A DNA stretch of 64,000 nt from Anagrus nilaparvatae (Eukaryota; Arthropoda; Insecta; Hymenoptera; Mymaridae). The stretch lies in contig JAKSXM010000007.1 of NCBI GenBank assembly GCA_022575985.1, forward strand, positions 53,474,501-53,538,500. Reading direction: 5' to 3'. The notes beneath the pieces are model-generated. The model searched no databases. It worked only from the letters and a program-made list of their open reading frames with translations, and was not told the origin of the DNA. Within the stretch, counting starts at the first letter, position 1. Every line of letters starts with the position of its first letter. This document shows positions 22,451 through 34,860 of the stretch, piece by piece. Position numbers and translations under genes: made by a program.

Positions 22451-23261
22451 AAAATTGCAATTTTAGACAAAAATGGGTTTTATAGGTCTCAACAATTTTC
22501 TAAAAGCTTTTTTCTAAAAATTATTTATTTGTCCTTTAGAATTATTTGTTTGCAAAACATTATTACCTTTCTAATTTTTTATATTAAATTCTCTTCTTTA
22601 CAGTCAGTAAATTGAATGCCCATTTTTGTCCCAAAATGATCAATTTTTCAATTTGCTGCAAAAATCGTAGTTTTAACATTGAACATGTTTCTAAGGAGGG
22701 GTAACCTGTGAATCTGAAAATCAAGTGGGGTCAAATGTCAAAAATCATGTGGTGTTATGAACTTAAAATATTTTATATTTAGGGACTTTGAATAATTTAC
22801 TTTGAGAGGCTTAGAAAAATTCAAGTTTAGGGACTTAAAATATTCCGGGTTTAGAGACTTCTAATAATTTGAGTTGAGGGACTTAGAATATTTTCAATTT
22901 AAGGACTTAAAATAATACAGGTTTACAGAATCTAAATAATTTGGGTTTAGAATCTTAACATCTAGTAAAGGTGATAATTACAAATTATAAGAATAGCGAT
23001 TTTATTGTAATGTTGTTTATTATTTATGTATTATAACTAGTCCTTTTTAGAGGTTTAGTTTTCACGTCCTATAATTAGTCTTATAGCCCAATTAGAGCTT
23101 GTAATTATTGAATCTCAATATTTTCTTACCCTTTCTTCAAAAAAAGGCAGTTAATTAGATAATTTTAGCTCTGCTTTCAAAATATTGCAAAAAAACTAAA
23201 ATGGGGTAGTTTTTGCTGATTTCATGTCCTCAACTTCTCAGCCACTTGTACCCCAGATTCC

Positions 23262-23755
23262 GTATTTCAGAATCAAAGCATACCTACTTTTGTATTCTAA
23301 TTTTTTTGGTCACGTGTAGTAGAAAAAGTTAACCAATTTTTGGAAGAAAAACTGAAATTATGACACCCCGGATTAGACTAGATTTTTATATTAGGCCAAA
23401 ACATACTGAATTTATATTTTAAATATTTTGGTATTTTGGCTCTGGAAGGGCATGTCGGGCTATTGAAGACCGGCCATTTATTCACGCTCTTAGTTTATAG
23501 TGTACATGATTTTGAGCTCGGATAAAGGTCTTCAATGGCCCGACATGTCTCTCCAGAATTAATATACCGAAAAATGTCAAATATAAACTTATTATGTTTT
23601 GGTCTTAGTTAAAAACCTAGCCTATTCCAGGGTTTCATACTTACTTTTAGTTTTTTTTTTTAAATTAGCCATTTTTGTGTACTCATAACTTTTTCCAAAA
23701 CACGTGGCCGAAAAAATTAGAATACGAAAGTGTATGTATTTAGGTCTTGAATATC
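23262..23755. mobile_element. Palindromic element of about 490 bp
   Basis: The left TACTTTTGTATTCTAATTTT and GGTCACGTG match the inverse of CACGTGGCCGAAAAAATTAG and GAATACGAAAGTGTATGTA at the right. Near the centre (about 23505), GGGCATGTCGGGCTATTGAA pairs with TTCAATGGCCCGACATGTC. Arms are moderately diverged and no ORF is present. Confidence 0.8.
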
Positions 23756-24590
23756 TCTGTGCCAAAATTTAGCTGTGTAATACTTACACGCACTTATTAC
23801 CATACCATTATTATTACCAGGTTCCTAAACTCTTTTTTATTTAATAAAATTACGCTATTTAAAAAAATCAGTTTTTAAACAACCGGTTTTATTTCAATGA
23901 AGTAACCTTCAGAAGAATTAAAAACTTATTAGTTATTAGTTTCTAATCAATTTTTCAAACTGATCCATGTGTAAGAATAAAAAAATTCAATGATAATGGA
24001 ATTATACATAGAATGCATACGGATGGAGTTGCAAATTCTTTGAACTAGGTTTAGTCCAAAAATATATATCTTATATTAATATTTGAAATTTTACGTTTAG
24101 ATTTCTTTTTGAATACTAAATTAATTTTAAAACCAATATTTATGTAAAATTCCAAAAAATATTCCTAAAAACAAATAATCTAATGTAACTTGTTTTTCGT
24201 AATTTTTTCTAATTCTCCATCCGCCATTTTCAAATTAAGAAAAATCAAGCAAAAAAAATGTGTCCTAAAACATATACAAAAAATGAAAATTTTATTATTC
24301 TTCATTAAATATACCTTTTTTTGATGCTATTTACAATAATGATAAGCAGCGTGACGATTTTTTTTAGTATCCAACTTTTACCCTAAATAATGAGTTTCCG
24401 GTTAATTTTATAGAAAGTTTGAAATCGAATTCTGATAATAGAGACTTGAAAAATAGGTTTTGGTTTTAAAATTAATTTAGAACTCGTAGATAGGCTTTTG
24501 GGCGTTAAATGTCTAATTGAATAAAATTTGGATTAATTAATAAATAATAAAAATCGTAAAGAATTATAAAAAAGCTAAGGCTTTTTATTT
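23756..24590. other. AT-rich intronic DNA, nothing seen
   Basis: No coding stretch or clear repeat was identified. Confidence 0.4.
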
Positions 24591-24682
24591 CAGGCACGAT
24601 CACATATTCATTGAGTATTTTCTCTTTAATAACGTTGATGGGATCCACGGCCTCATAAATTGAAAACTATTATTTATTATTA

Positions 24683-24852
24683 TACACCAAGGTAATAAAA
24701 GCATGTAGAGGCATCGGAATGACCTTGGGACCAAATTCCTCCATAAATTGAAGAATTTGAAGACTTTTTCGTTTTTTAACCTGATGAACTTTTAAGGCAC
24801 GATTTCATCTATGTATTGCATACACAGGGTTATCGTTCCTAAAAAATAAATT
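24683..24852. repeat. Direct repeat, copy 1, ending in a GGCACGAT hairpin
   Basis: About 165 bp that recurs at 25146-25310. Shared blocks include AGAGGCATCGGAATGACCT, GGGACCAAATT, CGTTTTTTAACCTGA and the hairpin GGCACGATTTCATCTATGTA running to about 24839. A lone GGCACGATCAC also lies at about 24594. Confidence 0.75.
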
Positions 24853-25145
24853 TCAATTAATTTAGTTATTTTCTGGTTATTTTAGATCATTAACCACATT
24901 TTGGATGTATTAAATTCAAAAACAATTCATTTTTTACCATTTTTATTATTTTTTAATAATTTTTTTTGATATCTGAAATCAGTTTTTAGGACATTTCTCT
25001 GCAAGTACTTGATGAAATCACTTGAAATTGAAAACCCTACAACTAGATCTTATTTCAAAAAATTTGGTTTAAGGGATTTTTGATCCATCGAGTAGGCTCT
25101 GTGATCTTGACGATACACTTTCTCGAACATACATCCCTACACACA

Positions 25146-25310
25146 ACAAGGCAATATAAGCATTTAGAGGCATCGGAATGACCTGGGGACCAAATTTCTC
25201 CACGAATTGTACAATTTAAAAATTTTTCCGTTTTTTGACCTGACAAACTTATAAGGCACGATTTCATCTATGTATTGCATACATAGGGTGATCGTGCCTA
25301 AAAATATAAG
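25146..25310. repeat. Direct repeat, copy 2, ending in a GGCACGAT hairpin
   Basis: Second copy of the unit at 24683. Bases 25255-25298 form a 44-bp inverted repeat: GGCACGAT at one end and ATCGTGCC at the other, with CTATGTAT and ATACATAG nested inside. Arm quality is better than in copy 1. Nature unknown. Confidence 0.75.
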
Positions 25311-25316
25311 AATCTT

Positions 25317-25418
25317 GTGTGATTTTGTATTTTTATGATATTTCGCTGATGCAAAGTTTATGCAAAAGCTATGAAATTTATCGCGCGGATAACATTTAGA
25401 AGGTTTTTCACCTGTATG
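25317..25418 (-). pseudogene. Scrap resembling a C2H2 zinc-finger repeat
   Basis: On the minus strand the codons give HTGEKPSKC, the standard linker and first Cys of a C2H2 finger, then about 25 residues with a second Cys and a terminal His-x5-His. The first C-x2-C pair is broken (C-Y-P-R), so a working finger is not present. The reading frame runs on into the repeat at 25146-25310, so it is a fragment, possibly a transduced or retrocopied piece. It may also be chance, but HTGEKP is seldom random. Confidence 0.35.
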
Positions 25419-26219
25419 AAGCAAAAGTACAAGAATAAACATGCCTTTAGAAATACCAGATTGGGCCTAAAAACAATAGGGTTCATTAACTCGATAAAAT
25501 AAACTCAGTTTTAAAAAATGAAAGCATTCCGTTTGATCGTTTTGGCTATATCGTGTCCGAAAGGTGTCGATTTTTGCATCCATTAAGGTAGAGCTTCGCT
25601 CTATAATAAATTTTATTTTATTTTGACTGATACATCGTAAGTTTTACAGCAGCTCATAGTTCTCTAATAATAAGTAATCACCTAAGATTTAAAGTTTATA
25701 GTTGTTTCTTGAATTTGAATTTTTGCGATGTTAAAAACGTGAATATTAAACTTTTGCAAAATATGATTCTACCGAATTAGTTGTTTTTTTGGTACTAAAC
25801 AAATTTTTCAAATGTGCAGTAAATTTTTTAATTATTAAATTTTGGTGTTATTTTGATTAAATGCATTTACTCGTTACTTCTATGAACCAACTATTTTTTA
25901 GTTTTACAGCTGAAACTCGAAGAACCCCACAAAAGTTGCTATTTTGGTATAAATAATCATTTGTTTTATTCTAAACTTTTTTTATAGTCTCAAATTTAAA
26001 AATTTGTTTTAAATAAATATAATAACTTCTAATAACAAATCTAATTTCGTATTACAGATTTCTAAAATTAGGTCTATAGGCCTCGAAAATAGCATAGTGA
26101 AGCAAGATTAGTTTCAGGATCCATAGTGAACTTCGAATCAGAAACCCTAAAAGATTTTCAGAGTAATTTAATCAAAAAATTTTAAATGATAATAACATAT
26201 TTTAACATAGAATATATTT

Positions 26220-26400
26220 ATAAGGAGAGTTATCCCAGATGGCCTGAAAATCAAAGGGTGTAAAATTGTCACTATTGAGGTGGGGGATTTAAATGAGAAC
26301 TAGAATAATTTTCATTTAAGGTCTGAGAATAATCTAGACTGAGGGACTTAGCATAATTTTAGTTTAAGAACTAGTTCCATTTCAAAAGGTACTTTAGAAA
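26220..26400. repeat. Partial copy of the GGGACTTAG-unit family
   Basis: AATCAAAGGGTGTAAAATTG followed by units such as GAGGGACTTAGCATAATTTT and TAGAATAATTTTCATTTAAG match the subterminal units at 22740-22970. No end is preserved. Confidence 0.45.
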
Positions 26401-26848
26401 GCTATTTTTTCAATCAAGATCGAAAATTTGTTTAAATTTAAAAATTTTTTGAATTAAATAGGCTATTATTACGTTATTCAGTCTAGATAGGCAAAAAAAA
26501 ATTTCTTCTTAAACTATACTTTAATTAATCTGATAAAAATCAGAATCGTACCTTAAGAATTATATACTCTGATTGGAAATTCAAGTAACTCAAGTTTAAT
26601 TAAAAATGTAAACATCTGCTTGAAATTTCAAGCACAGCAGATTAACTGTGCACTCTTTACTATATTAAAAGATTCAGTAGATCTTAATGTCTTGAAAGCT
26701 CGAATCATTTAAAAAACTAAAACTTTTAGTATTTACATTTTTTATAAATTTGAAAAAATGAAAATAAATTCTTTAAATTAATTGACGTGAAATGATCCAT
26801 ATATAAACATATACAAATAAACATATAAATATATATATATATATATAT

Positions 26849-28925
26849 GGGTGTATCCATTACTTTTCATACAAAAGTGGGCGCACGCATGTCACCGATT
26901 GGGCTCAAATTTTTAGATTATGTTTGGGGTTATAAAAAACTCACCTAGCCAAATTTTTAGCCCTCTAGAACAATATGGGGCCAAGTTATGACCTCCAAAA
27001 GGTCCAAAAAATGACCTATTTTAGCCTATTTTCAAAATTTCACCATTCCCTTATTTTTCAGTCAAATTTCTTCCGGTTGGTCGCATTTTTTTGCTATAAG
27101 CTTCAGAATTTACCAAAAAAATTTATAGACACTTTTATCACGTAGATTTTATTTGTCGATAAAAAATGTCAGATGACTGAAACGAAAAAAAACAGGAATT
27201 TCAAATTGGTGCCAAATCTGGAAATCTTTATATAACTACTTTCGATTAGTCGCAAAATTTGGTACTACTCAAGACCTTTCGAATGCAACCTACAAAATTA
27301 AAAACGGCTTATTTTATCCGGAGTTATGCGTATTTTAGTTTGGTTGTTTTTCGGAAATTTTGATTTTTTTGCGTTTTCAAATTACTATAATTTTTTTCTA
27401 TCATAACCAAAATGGCCAAAAATTTCAGAGAATATTCTTCAAACATTAATAAATAATCTCTGAAATTTTGGTGGATGATATTGGCTTCTATCCGTTTTTA
27501 TACATTCCCAAAAAAGCCTTATTCTTCACGTATTTTGTGTATTAAAGTGGACCTATTTTTGGACTTTGTGGAAAAACTTTGCTCCCCGGGTTTTTTTGTG
27601 AAGTTTTGGTCATAAAAAGTTCCCAGTTCCAAGGATTTTGCTTTTGCGTTGCAAAAACACGTGCTTGTAAGCACCTCAATTTTCCCATTTAAATAACATA
27701 GGAATTTTGACTTTTCAGCTTTCTAATTTTTTACAAAGCTTGCAGAATGTTTTGACAAGCTACTAATCGATGGAAAGTACTATTTAAATATATAAAAAAT
27801 GATACCCAACCTCAAGTAGCCAAAAAAAATATTTTTAAAACGATTTTACCGGTAATAAATGAAAAAAAAGTACTCCATTTAAATTACATGAAGCCATGGA
27901 GTACTTTTTTTTCGTTTATTACCGGTAAAATCGTTTTAAAAATATTTTTTTTGGCTACTTGAGGTTGGGTATCATTTTTTATATATTTAAATAGTACTTT
28001 CTATCGATTAGTAGCTTTTCAAAACATTCTGCAAGCTTTGTAAAAAATTAGAAAGCTGAAAAGTCAAAATTCCTATGTTATTTAAATGGGAAAATTGAGG
28101 TGCTTACAAGCACGTGTTTTTGCAACGCAAAAGCAAAATCCTTGGATCTGGGAACTTTTTATGACCAAAACTTCACAAAAAAACCCGGGGAGCAAAGTTT
28201 TTCCACAAAGTCCAAAAATAGGTCCACTTTAATACACAAAATACGTGAAGAATAAGGCTTTTTTGGGAATGTATAAAAACGGATAGAAGCCAATATCATC
28301 CACCAAAATTTCAGAGATTATTTATTAATGTTTGAAGAATATTCTCTGAAATTTTTGGCCATTTTGGTTATGATAGAAAAAAGTTATAGTAATTTGAAAA
28401 CGCAAAAAAATCAAAATTTCCGAAAAACGACCAAACTAAAATACGCATAACTCCGGATAAAATAAGCCGTTTTTAATTTTGTAGGTTGCATTCGAAAGGT
28501 CTTGAGTAGTACCAAATTTTGCGACTAATCGAAAGTAGTTATATAAAGATTTCCAGATTTGGCACCAATTTGAAATTCCTGTTTTTTTTCGTTTCAGTCA
28601 TCTAACATTTTTTATCGCCAAATAAAATCTACGTGATAAAAGTGTCTATAAATTTTTTTGGTAAATTCTGAAGCTTATAGCAAAAAAATGCGACCAACCG
28701 GAAGAAATTTGACTGAAAAATAAGGGAATGGTGAAATTTTGAAAATAGGCTAAAATAGGTCATTTTTTGGACCTTTTGGAGGTCATAACTTGGCCCCATA
28801 TTGTTCTAGAGGGCTAAAAATTTGGCTAGGTGAGTTTTTTATAACCCCAAACATAATCTAAAAATTTGAGCCCAATCGGTGACATGCGTGCGCCCACTTT
28901 TGTATGAAAAGTAATGGATACACCC
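26849..28925. mobile_element. 2.08-kb near-perfect palindrome (giant fold-back)
   Basis: GGGTGTATCCATTACTTTTC at the left is the exact inverse of GAAAAGTAATGGATACACCC at the right. The arms, about 1,030 bp each, match base for base with only scattered mismatches (for example GTCGATAAAAAATGTCAG against the inverse of CTAACATTTTTTATCGCC). TACTCCAT / ATGGAGTA closes the stem around a 17-base loop at 27879-27895. Both ends sit in an AT tract, so the target duplication cannot be read. No ORF of note. It is either a recent fold-back insertion or one whose arms are kept alike by gene conversion. Confidence 0.95.
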
Positions 28926-30436
28926 ATATATTTTAAAACAAACATAAAATATATTCGTATAATTTTTGTAAATATAAATAAGTCTCATTTAGTTAGCTTA
29001 TAAGTATTCTGCATATTACAGATTGCAGAAAAGTGAATGAGATGTAAACAAGTTTTCATTTTAACATTTTCTATGTATAAAAAATATTCTCTTGATCTTT
29101 TGCACGTTTTAAAGTCTTATTATTCTTCTCTTTACATAGTGAAATGCTAGTATCGTTTACGTGAAAATCTCAATTTAACGAGTATACTATATTTGTATAA
29201 TATATTCAACTAAACTTAAGCTTACATTACTTTTATTTTATAAAATACTAATGTATACATACTCAATTAAGTACTATTTAATTTGTTTACATACTAATTT
29301 TTTTACCTTTAATAGATTGTTTATCTTTTAATTACAAAATTTTTTAAATTTTATTTTTGATTTATTTTTTTTCAAAATTTATTTTATTCAGACTTATGCT
29401 AAGTAAAAGATTTACGTAGAATAAGGGTTTTAGTTCTTTAACAATTTTCAGTAATAAGGTTAAAAATAAAATTTTTCCAATGAGCTTGGCTTTGAAAATA
29501 AATTTTATGTAATTTTAGAAAGAATAAAATTATAAAGAGTCAGTAAAAATACCCTAGTAGTTTTTATTCTTGAAAATAAATTTTGCTGTTTTCTGTCAAT
29601 ATATGACTTCCAAGAAAATACCACAAGAATCCTGTGAAGAAAAATTGCTTACAATTTATTTATTTATATAAAATTTAAATATTTATATAAATACAAAATA
29701 CCGACGTTTTTTGTTCCTATTGTTAGCGTTAAAAATTTTTGTTTCTGAATATGTCTGACCATAATCATATTTTACTACTGAAAATACATTTATTTTGTGA
29801 TTTTTAATACTAATTTAATTATAATAGGATATTATGTAATATATATATTAAAAGCTTAAAATTTGGTACATGGTTCAAAAAATTTTATGCCCATCATATA
29901 CAGTCAAGTATTTCGGGAGGGGAGGGGGGTGACAAGGGCACCTTACAGAATATTAAAAATTTTAATAAAAATATCAATTTTTTGGATTTATTTTTAATAA
30001 TTTAAAATTGTTTATTCGAAATTATCATTTCTAAATTATTTAAAACAAGAAAAAGTTAAATTTTTATTTTTATGAAAGAAATTTCAAACATAATAATAAC
30101 AGACCAAAATAATATTTACATATTTAGGGCAAAAAAAGTCTATTATGTTTTTTTCTTAAAAATAGTAGTTTTTTTACTTCTAATTCTAAGTATCTTGAAA
30201 CCCAGGCAAAAACAGTTTGTAACATCTTATTAATTGTAAAAAATCCTTTTAATGACATGAATTTGACCGAAAAATTAAATATAATTTCCGATGTATTTTG
30301 ATATAAAAATATCAAGAAATTACAGGTTTGGCAGTTTTATGTTTTTGAAACTGATTACATCTTTGTAGCCTGTGTAATTATTATTATACTGAAAAAAAAT
30401 TCAGTTAAAGCAGACAAATGATATAAATAAAAGTTG
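28926..30436. other. AT-rich intronic DNA
   Basis: No gene. A G-rich stretch (GGGAGGGGAGGGGGGTGACA) lies at about 29914-29935. The remainder is low-complexity. Confidence 0.4.
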
Positions 30437-30790
30437 AAAAAAAACTTATAACTGCTTTAGGTGTTAACACAACCAACGAACCTGTTGACTTACAAAAATT
30501 TTAACTTATAATCCCTAATTATTAAGTCCTAGAACCGAAATTATGACGAAATCCCTAAATCCATTTTAATTCCATTTGACTCCACCCTCCTATATTTTTC
30601 AACCATCTCCCTATAACGCAAACTTTACATCCCCCCTAAAAATTTAGTCCCTATAAACATTCTCGATTTAAAAAATTTTTTTTTTTGGTCCAAAAATTTT
30701 TTACTTCATCATGTGCTCGCATTTTAAATGAGTGAAATTCATCTGCCTACCCTCAAAATCCCTCCCCCACCCTTAAAAAAAATCTTATTA
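30437..30790. repeat. Partial arm copy of the 19147-23046 family
   Basis: Starts AAAACTTATAACTGCTTTAG, then ACACAACCAACGAACC and CCCTAATTATTAAGTCCTAG, in the same order as 21405-21720. C-rich scraps follow. Incomplete. Confidence 0.5.
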
Positions 30791-33700
30791 AAGACCTGAC
30801 ATACGCACGATATTTTTTATCAACCTAGATTTACAATGCTTGTTAAAAGTTAAAGAAATATTTCAAAAACGATTCGTTTTAAATTTAAAAATATAACTTT
30901 GATTCTCAAAAGTTTTTCACTTTACGAATAAAATAAACAAATAAAATTTAAAATAAAACTATTATTTTATGAATTATTTATTTTATATATAATCATATTT
31001 ACTTTAAAATTTAACATTTTCTTCTCAAGTTAACCTAAATTTCCTTTTTAGTCTTAAACGTATATATATATATTCTGTCAACATTAAATTTCATGTATAA
31101 AAATATGTGTTCAGAAATAAAATGTGAAAATGACCAAAAAGTTTAAAGAGTAAAAACTACAAGTAAAATAGAAATTCGATCATATTATATATTGTATTGA
31201 GTTAAAGAGTATGAGAAAAGGCGTTTATTGTGGCTGTTACTTTAGATCTAAAAAGTAGAAAACATGCTGTTTCTCAAACCACTGGAACTCTGATGATACT
31301 TTTTTTTTTTATATTTCAGTTATTTTTACATTTCTATTTCTCTTGACGTTCGTAATAACAAAGTTCGATTCGCTTTGCTTTATACCTAGGAAATGAACTT
31401 GAATAAAAATACACTGCCATAGTATACAGGACAAAAATTCAACTATAAATATATATGTAGCCTAAATTACCAAAGCAAATTGCTTCTGGCATTTTTTTTA
31501 GTTTTTTTTTTTTTTAATTTTATTTTCATTACATTTTACAAGTATTAAATGCTTTTTATTTGATACGGATATATTTTGAATGTAAAATTTTTACAATTTG
31601 TTGAAAAGTTTGAGTTAGTTTTAATTGTAATAATTAAAAAAAAAATCAATGAATTAAAATTGTAACTTATAACATAAAAAAATTTTTTTTTTTTATTTAC
31701 TAACAATCATTGAAAAAAAAAAATTATTTTTGTTCAATTAAAAGCTCTGTTAATGAGACTACAATAATACCATACCTTTTTAAGTGAAAAGAAAGTTTTA
31801 ATAAAACTTTAACATGCATAAATATGTATATATGTAGATGTATATATAACATAGCATACATAAAACAAAATTCTTTATTGATTTTAGACGAAAAGGTATT
31901 AAGAGCGCATTATTAAAATAGAAAAAATTTTAGTTTTTTCTTTTTACCTCATTTATCTAGTGTTCAAAATACTTAAAAAATATATATGAAGAACTCTTGA
32001 TAATTTTACTTATGGCTAATTCTGGGGTTTAAATTTATACTTTCAGAATAATTTTTGGAATTTTGCGTTATTTTAGGATTTTAGTATAGGGTCAAAAATT
32101 AGGTTAAGACTCCAAAAACCTCAAATACTTTTAAAAAATTACATTTTTGGTAGTATACACAACTAGGAAATTTTATTTTCAATCAAACTGCATATTATTA
32201 AATTTTGTATTAAAAAAAAAACAAGAATCATTTCTAAATTTATTTTCTTTAGAATATGTAAAATTTAATTATAAATGCATTTAAAATGACCAAAAAATTT
32301 TTTTTGATAACAAATAACTAGTTTTATTTAACAGCATACGTGATAGTAATTAACGGGTCAGACAACTTTAACGCACTTTTTAAATAAAATTATGTATGAA
32401 ACTTGTAATATAAATGTGATCACAGTCCTCGGACCCTGTAAACCGTCAAATTTGATATATTATAACTTTATATCACTTGTTTCATAAATAACTTATCCAA
32501 TAATAATAAACACCTTTCAGATTATTAAAAGTTAGCACAAACTAATTTGTTTAATGTTTGACACCTGCAAAAGCATACATGGATATTCATAGAAGCATTT
32601 ATTCTATTGCTTATTTACATTGCTTATGCATATTTGGTTTATCGAATACAATCTACTGTAGTAACATAAAATAACATTAATTTAGATTTAAATAAATCAA
32701 ATAAAAACAGTATTAAAAAAAAACTCGTGATAGAAATTTTTTTAAAGTTTGAACTCTTTAAAATATTTTCATAACGAAATATAGTACGTCTCGAAAAATG
32801 TCTTCTCATCCTTAGAACATCTATAACAATTTTCATTTAGCTATTAATTTTTCTTAGATGAAATAATTTCTTTATTCTATAAACATCAATTTAAATTTTT
32901 TATTTATTAATGTAATATAGAACAAAAAATTTGATTTATTTTCAACTTAAAAAAATTTTTTTATGGCAGCTTTTAATTTTTTTTTTTTAAATATATTGAA
33001 TTTCATTTTCTTATTACTTTTTATTTAACCAGTAAGCATTAAATACAATATTGCAATGATTGTATTTTCATTTATTTCATCTATGGTTTTATTGTTTTTT
33101 TTGCTATAAAAGTGTTTTTTTTTCCAAAACAAATATTGAGTTTTTTTTTTTAATCTAACCAACCTATTTCATATTGAAATACCTTTAATTTAGTATCTAT
33201 TGCAGTTGAGAAAAAGAGAGTAAATAATATTTAAAAAAATATATCGGAGTTATAACAATAAAAATATAAAATTTTTCAAAAAATTATTATTATTTATTAA
33301 TTAATTAATATTTTGCTGATAATTTTAATTTTAAATATTTTAAATATTTAATTTATAATAGTAATAATAAATTTAAACTGATAATACTAAAGTTTAACCT
33401 GAATAAGTACAGTGATTTGGCACCAAGAATGGACTAAATTAACGCTCGACATATATTCTATTGTCCTTGCTATTCAAATTATCTGGAAATAATTGTATAT
33501 GAGTAATTCTTAGGGAAACATTATTAAAGGAAAGGTGAAACTCTAGGATTTGAAAACAATCGATTTGATTGAGAATGTAAAAATATTATACCATTTCACT
33601 TTTTAATGTTCTAGATTTAAAGGTATCGAAATGATTATTTTTTTCAAAATTCTGAACTTTTTCATTTTAATTTGTTTACGCTCTAGATGAAATCGAACAA

Positions 33701-34130
33701 TGATTATATAGAACAAGGGGTATGTAAAATTTCCAGTTGAGGCGATTCCATTAATGTTTTTTTCTTCAATATCGAGAAAAGCGGGAAAAGCGGGAAAAAC
33801 TGACGAAAACTTTAAATGATATTTAAAAACCGGTACTTTTGTTTTTTTTTAATTGGCCTAAAAACTATAAGCATTTTTATTCATGTTATTTTTTGTTCCT
33901 GAGCTTCCTAAATAAATTAAAAAGGAGTGTATGAGTTAGATCTTCCAAATCATGGCGACAATTTGCAGAAAACTTTTTATTATGTTGAAAAACACACTTG
34001 ATATATATTTCGTTCGATTTCTTGGGCCTTCTAGTCTGAGAACTATGATCATCAATTTTTAAGGAATTCATTATGAATTTAAATATCCAAGTCACCTTAA
34101 TAATAATATATTTAGAATATTATATTTTTA
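30791..34130. other. Very AT-rich intronic DNA, no gene seen
   Basis: Long homopolymer-like A and T runs and short AT repeats. ORFs at 32639-32836 and 33886-34095 (minus) show no family features. Regulatory DNA may be present but nothing can be read with confidence. Confidence 0.4.
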
Positions 34131-34203
34131 CCTTAGAATAATATATTTTTACCTTTTTATTTTATCCTTCTTGAGAAAGACTTCGTTCCTAAATATTTTA
34201 AAC

Positions 34204-34237
34204 TACGCGTTTTGGAATTGAAAACTCCATCATCAAG
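34204..34237 (-). ncRNA. Degraded hammerhead-ribozyme-like motif in the Penelope-like 3' region
   Basis: The minus strand reads CTTGATGA, then a hairpin with TGGA and TCCA as stem, then AAAACGCG. This follows the hammerhead core order CTGATGA - stem II - GAAAC with two changes (an extra/changed T and G to A in GAAA). Penelope-like elements are known to carry minimal hammerhead motifs in their terminal repeats, and the site lies downstream of a Penelope-like endonuclease on the same strand. The changes predict an inactive ribozyme. Confidence 0.5.
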
Positions 34238-34323
34238 TATTTTGTCATATTTTTAAAATATAAATATGATTAAAATTTCTAAAAACTAATTATTTACTAA
34301 GTTTTTATATTCTTTTTCTTTAA

Positions 34324-34703
34324 GGGGCAGTGCAGGTTAAAATCCGACTTTTTTGAAAAAACTTAATTTTCAGAAAATGTTAGCAAAAAATTGAAAATCT
34401 AAGAAAATGGCGACATTGACAAGGCTTTGGCGGATTCAAAACTGTGAGGTCTTTTTATATGTATGTTTGCTCGAAAATATTTTTTTTGAAAATTTACTTT
34501 AAAAAATTGAGGATAAATTTTCAAACAAAAAATTTTCAAGCAAAAAGACCTAAAATAAACTATAAAAAGACCTAAACCCACAGTTTTGAATCCGCCAAAG
34601 CCTTGGCAATGACGCCATTTTCTTAGATTTTCAATTTTTTGCTAACATTTTCTGAAAATTAGGTTTTTTTTCAAAAAATTCGGATTTTAACCTGTACTGC
34701 CCC
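34324..34703. mobile_element. 380-bp MITE with GGGGCAGT termini and TAA duplication, inserted in the Penelope-like 3' region
   Basis: TAA|GGGGCAGTGCAGGTTAAAAT at the left and ATTTTAACCTGTACTGCCCC|TAA at the right. Arms continue through TTGAAAATCTAAGAAAATGG and GGCGGATTCAAAACTGTG to the centre near 34515. GGGGC ends with a TAA target fit PIF/Harbinger. It separates the ORF end of the Penelope-like element (34861) from its hammerhead-like motif (34204-34237), so it landed after that element. Confidence 0.85.
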
Positions 34704-34860
34704 TAAGTTTTTCCATATATACACTATATTAACCTTATTATCACAATTATTTTTCATATTTTACACTGCTACTATTTTATTTTATTTTATACCAAATTTT
34801 ATTTTAATTTAATTATTTACCGGATGAGATCTCGTTATATACCGTTTAAAATTTTTATTA

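Larger units (their letters stand above)
19147..23046. mobile_element. Large decayed element with inverted arms, about 3.9 kb
   Basis: The left arm (19147-19460) and right arm (about 22680-23046) are inverted relatives. TTACAATAAAATTTCCTATT and TCACCTTTACTAGGCGTTAA match the inverse of 22960-23040, and TTGATTTTCAGATTTCC matches the inverse near 22710. Both arms contain units like GGGACTTAGAATAATTT. The interior holds a later MITE (20325-20578), a partial second arm copy (21405-21720) and a scrap of another family (22190-22450). No transposase remnant was recognised. Confidence 0.6.

Noticed and set aside
26849..28925. Possibility that the palindrome is an assembly artefact
   Set aside because: The arms differ at scattered sites, have a unique 17-base loop, and other palindromes nearby show genuine target duplications. 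Long reads would still be the proof.
33886..34095. 69-residue minus-strand ORF near the Penelope-like element
   Set aside because: Lies beyond the hammerhead-like motif and has no reverse-transcriptase or nuclease motif.
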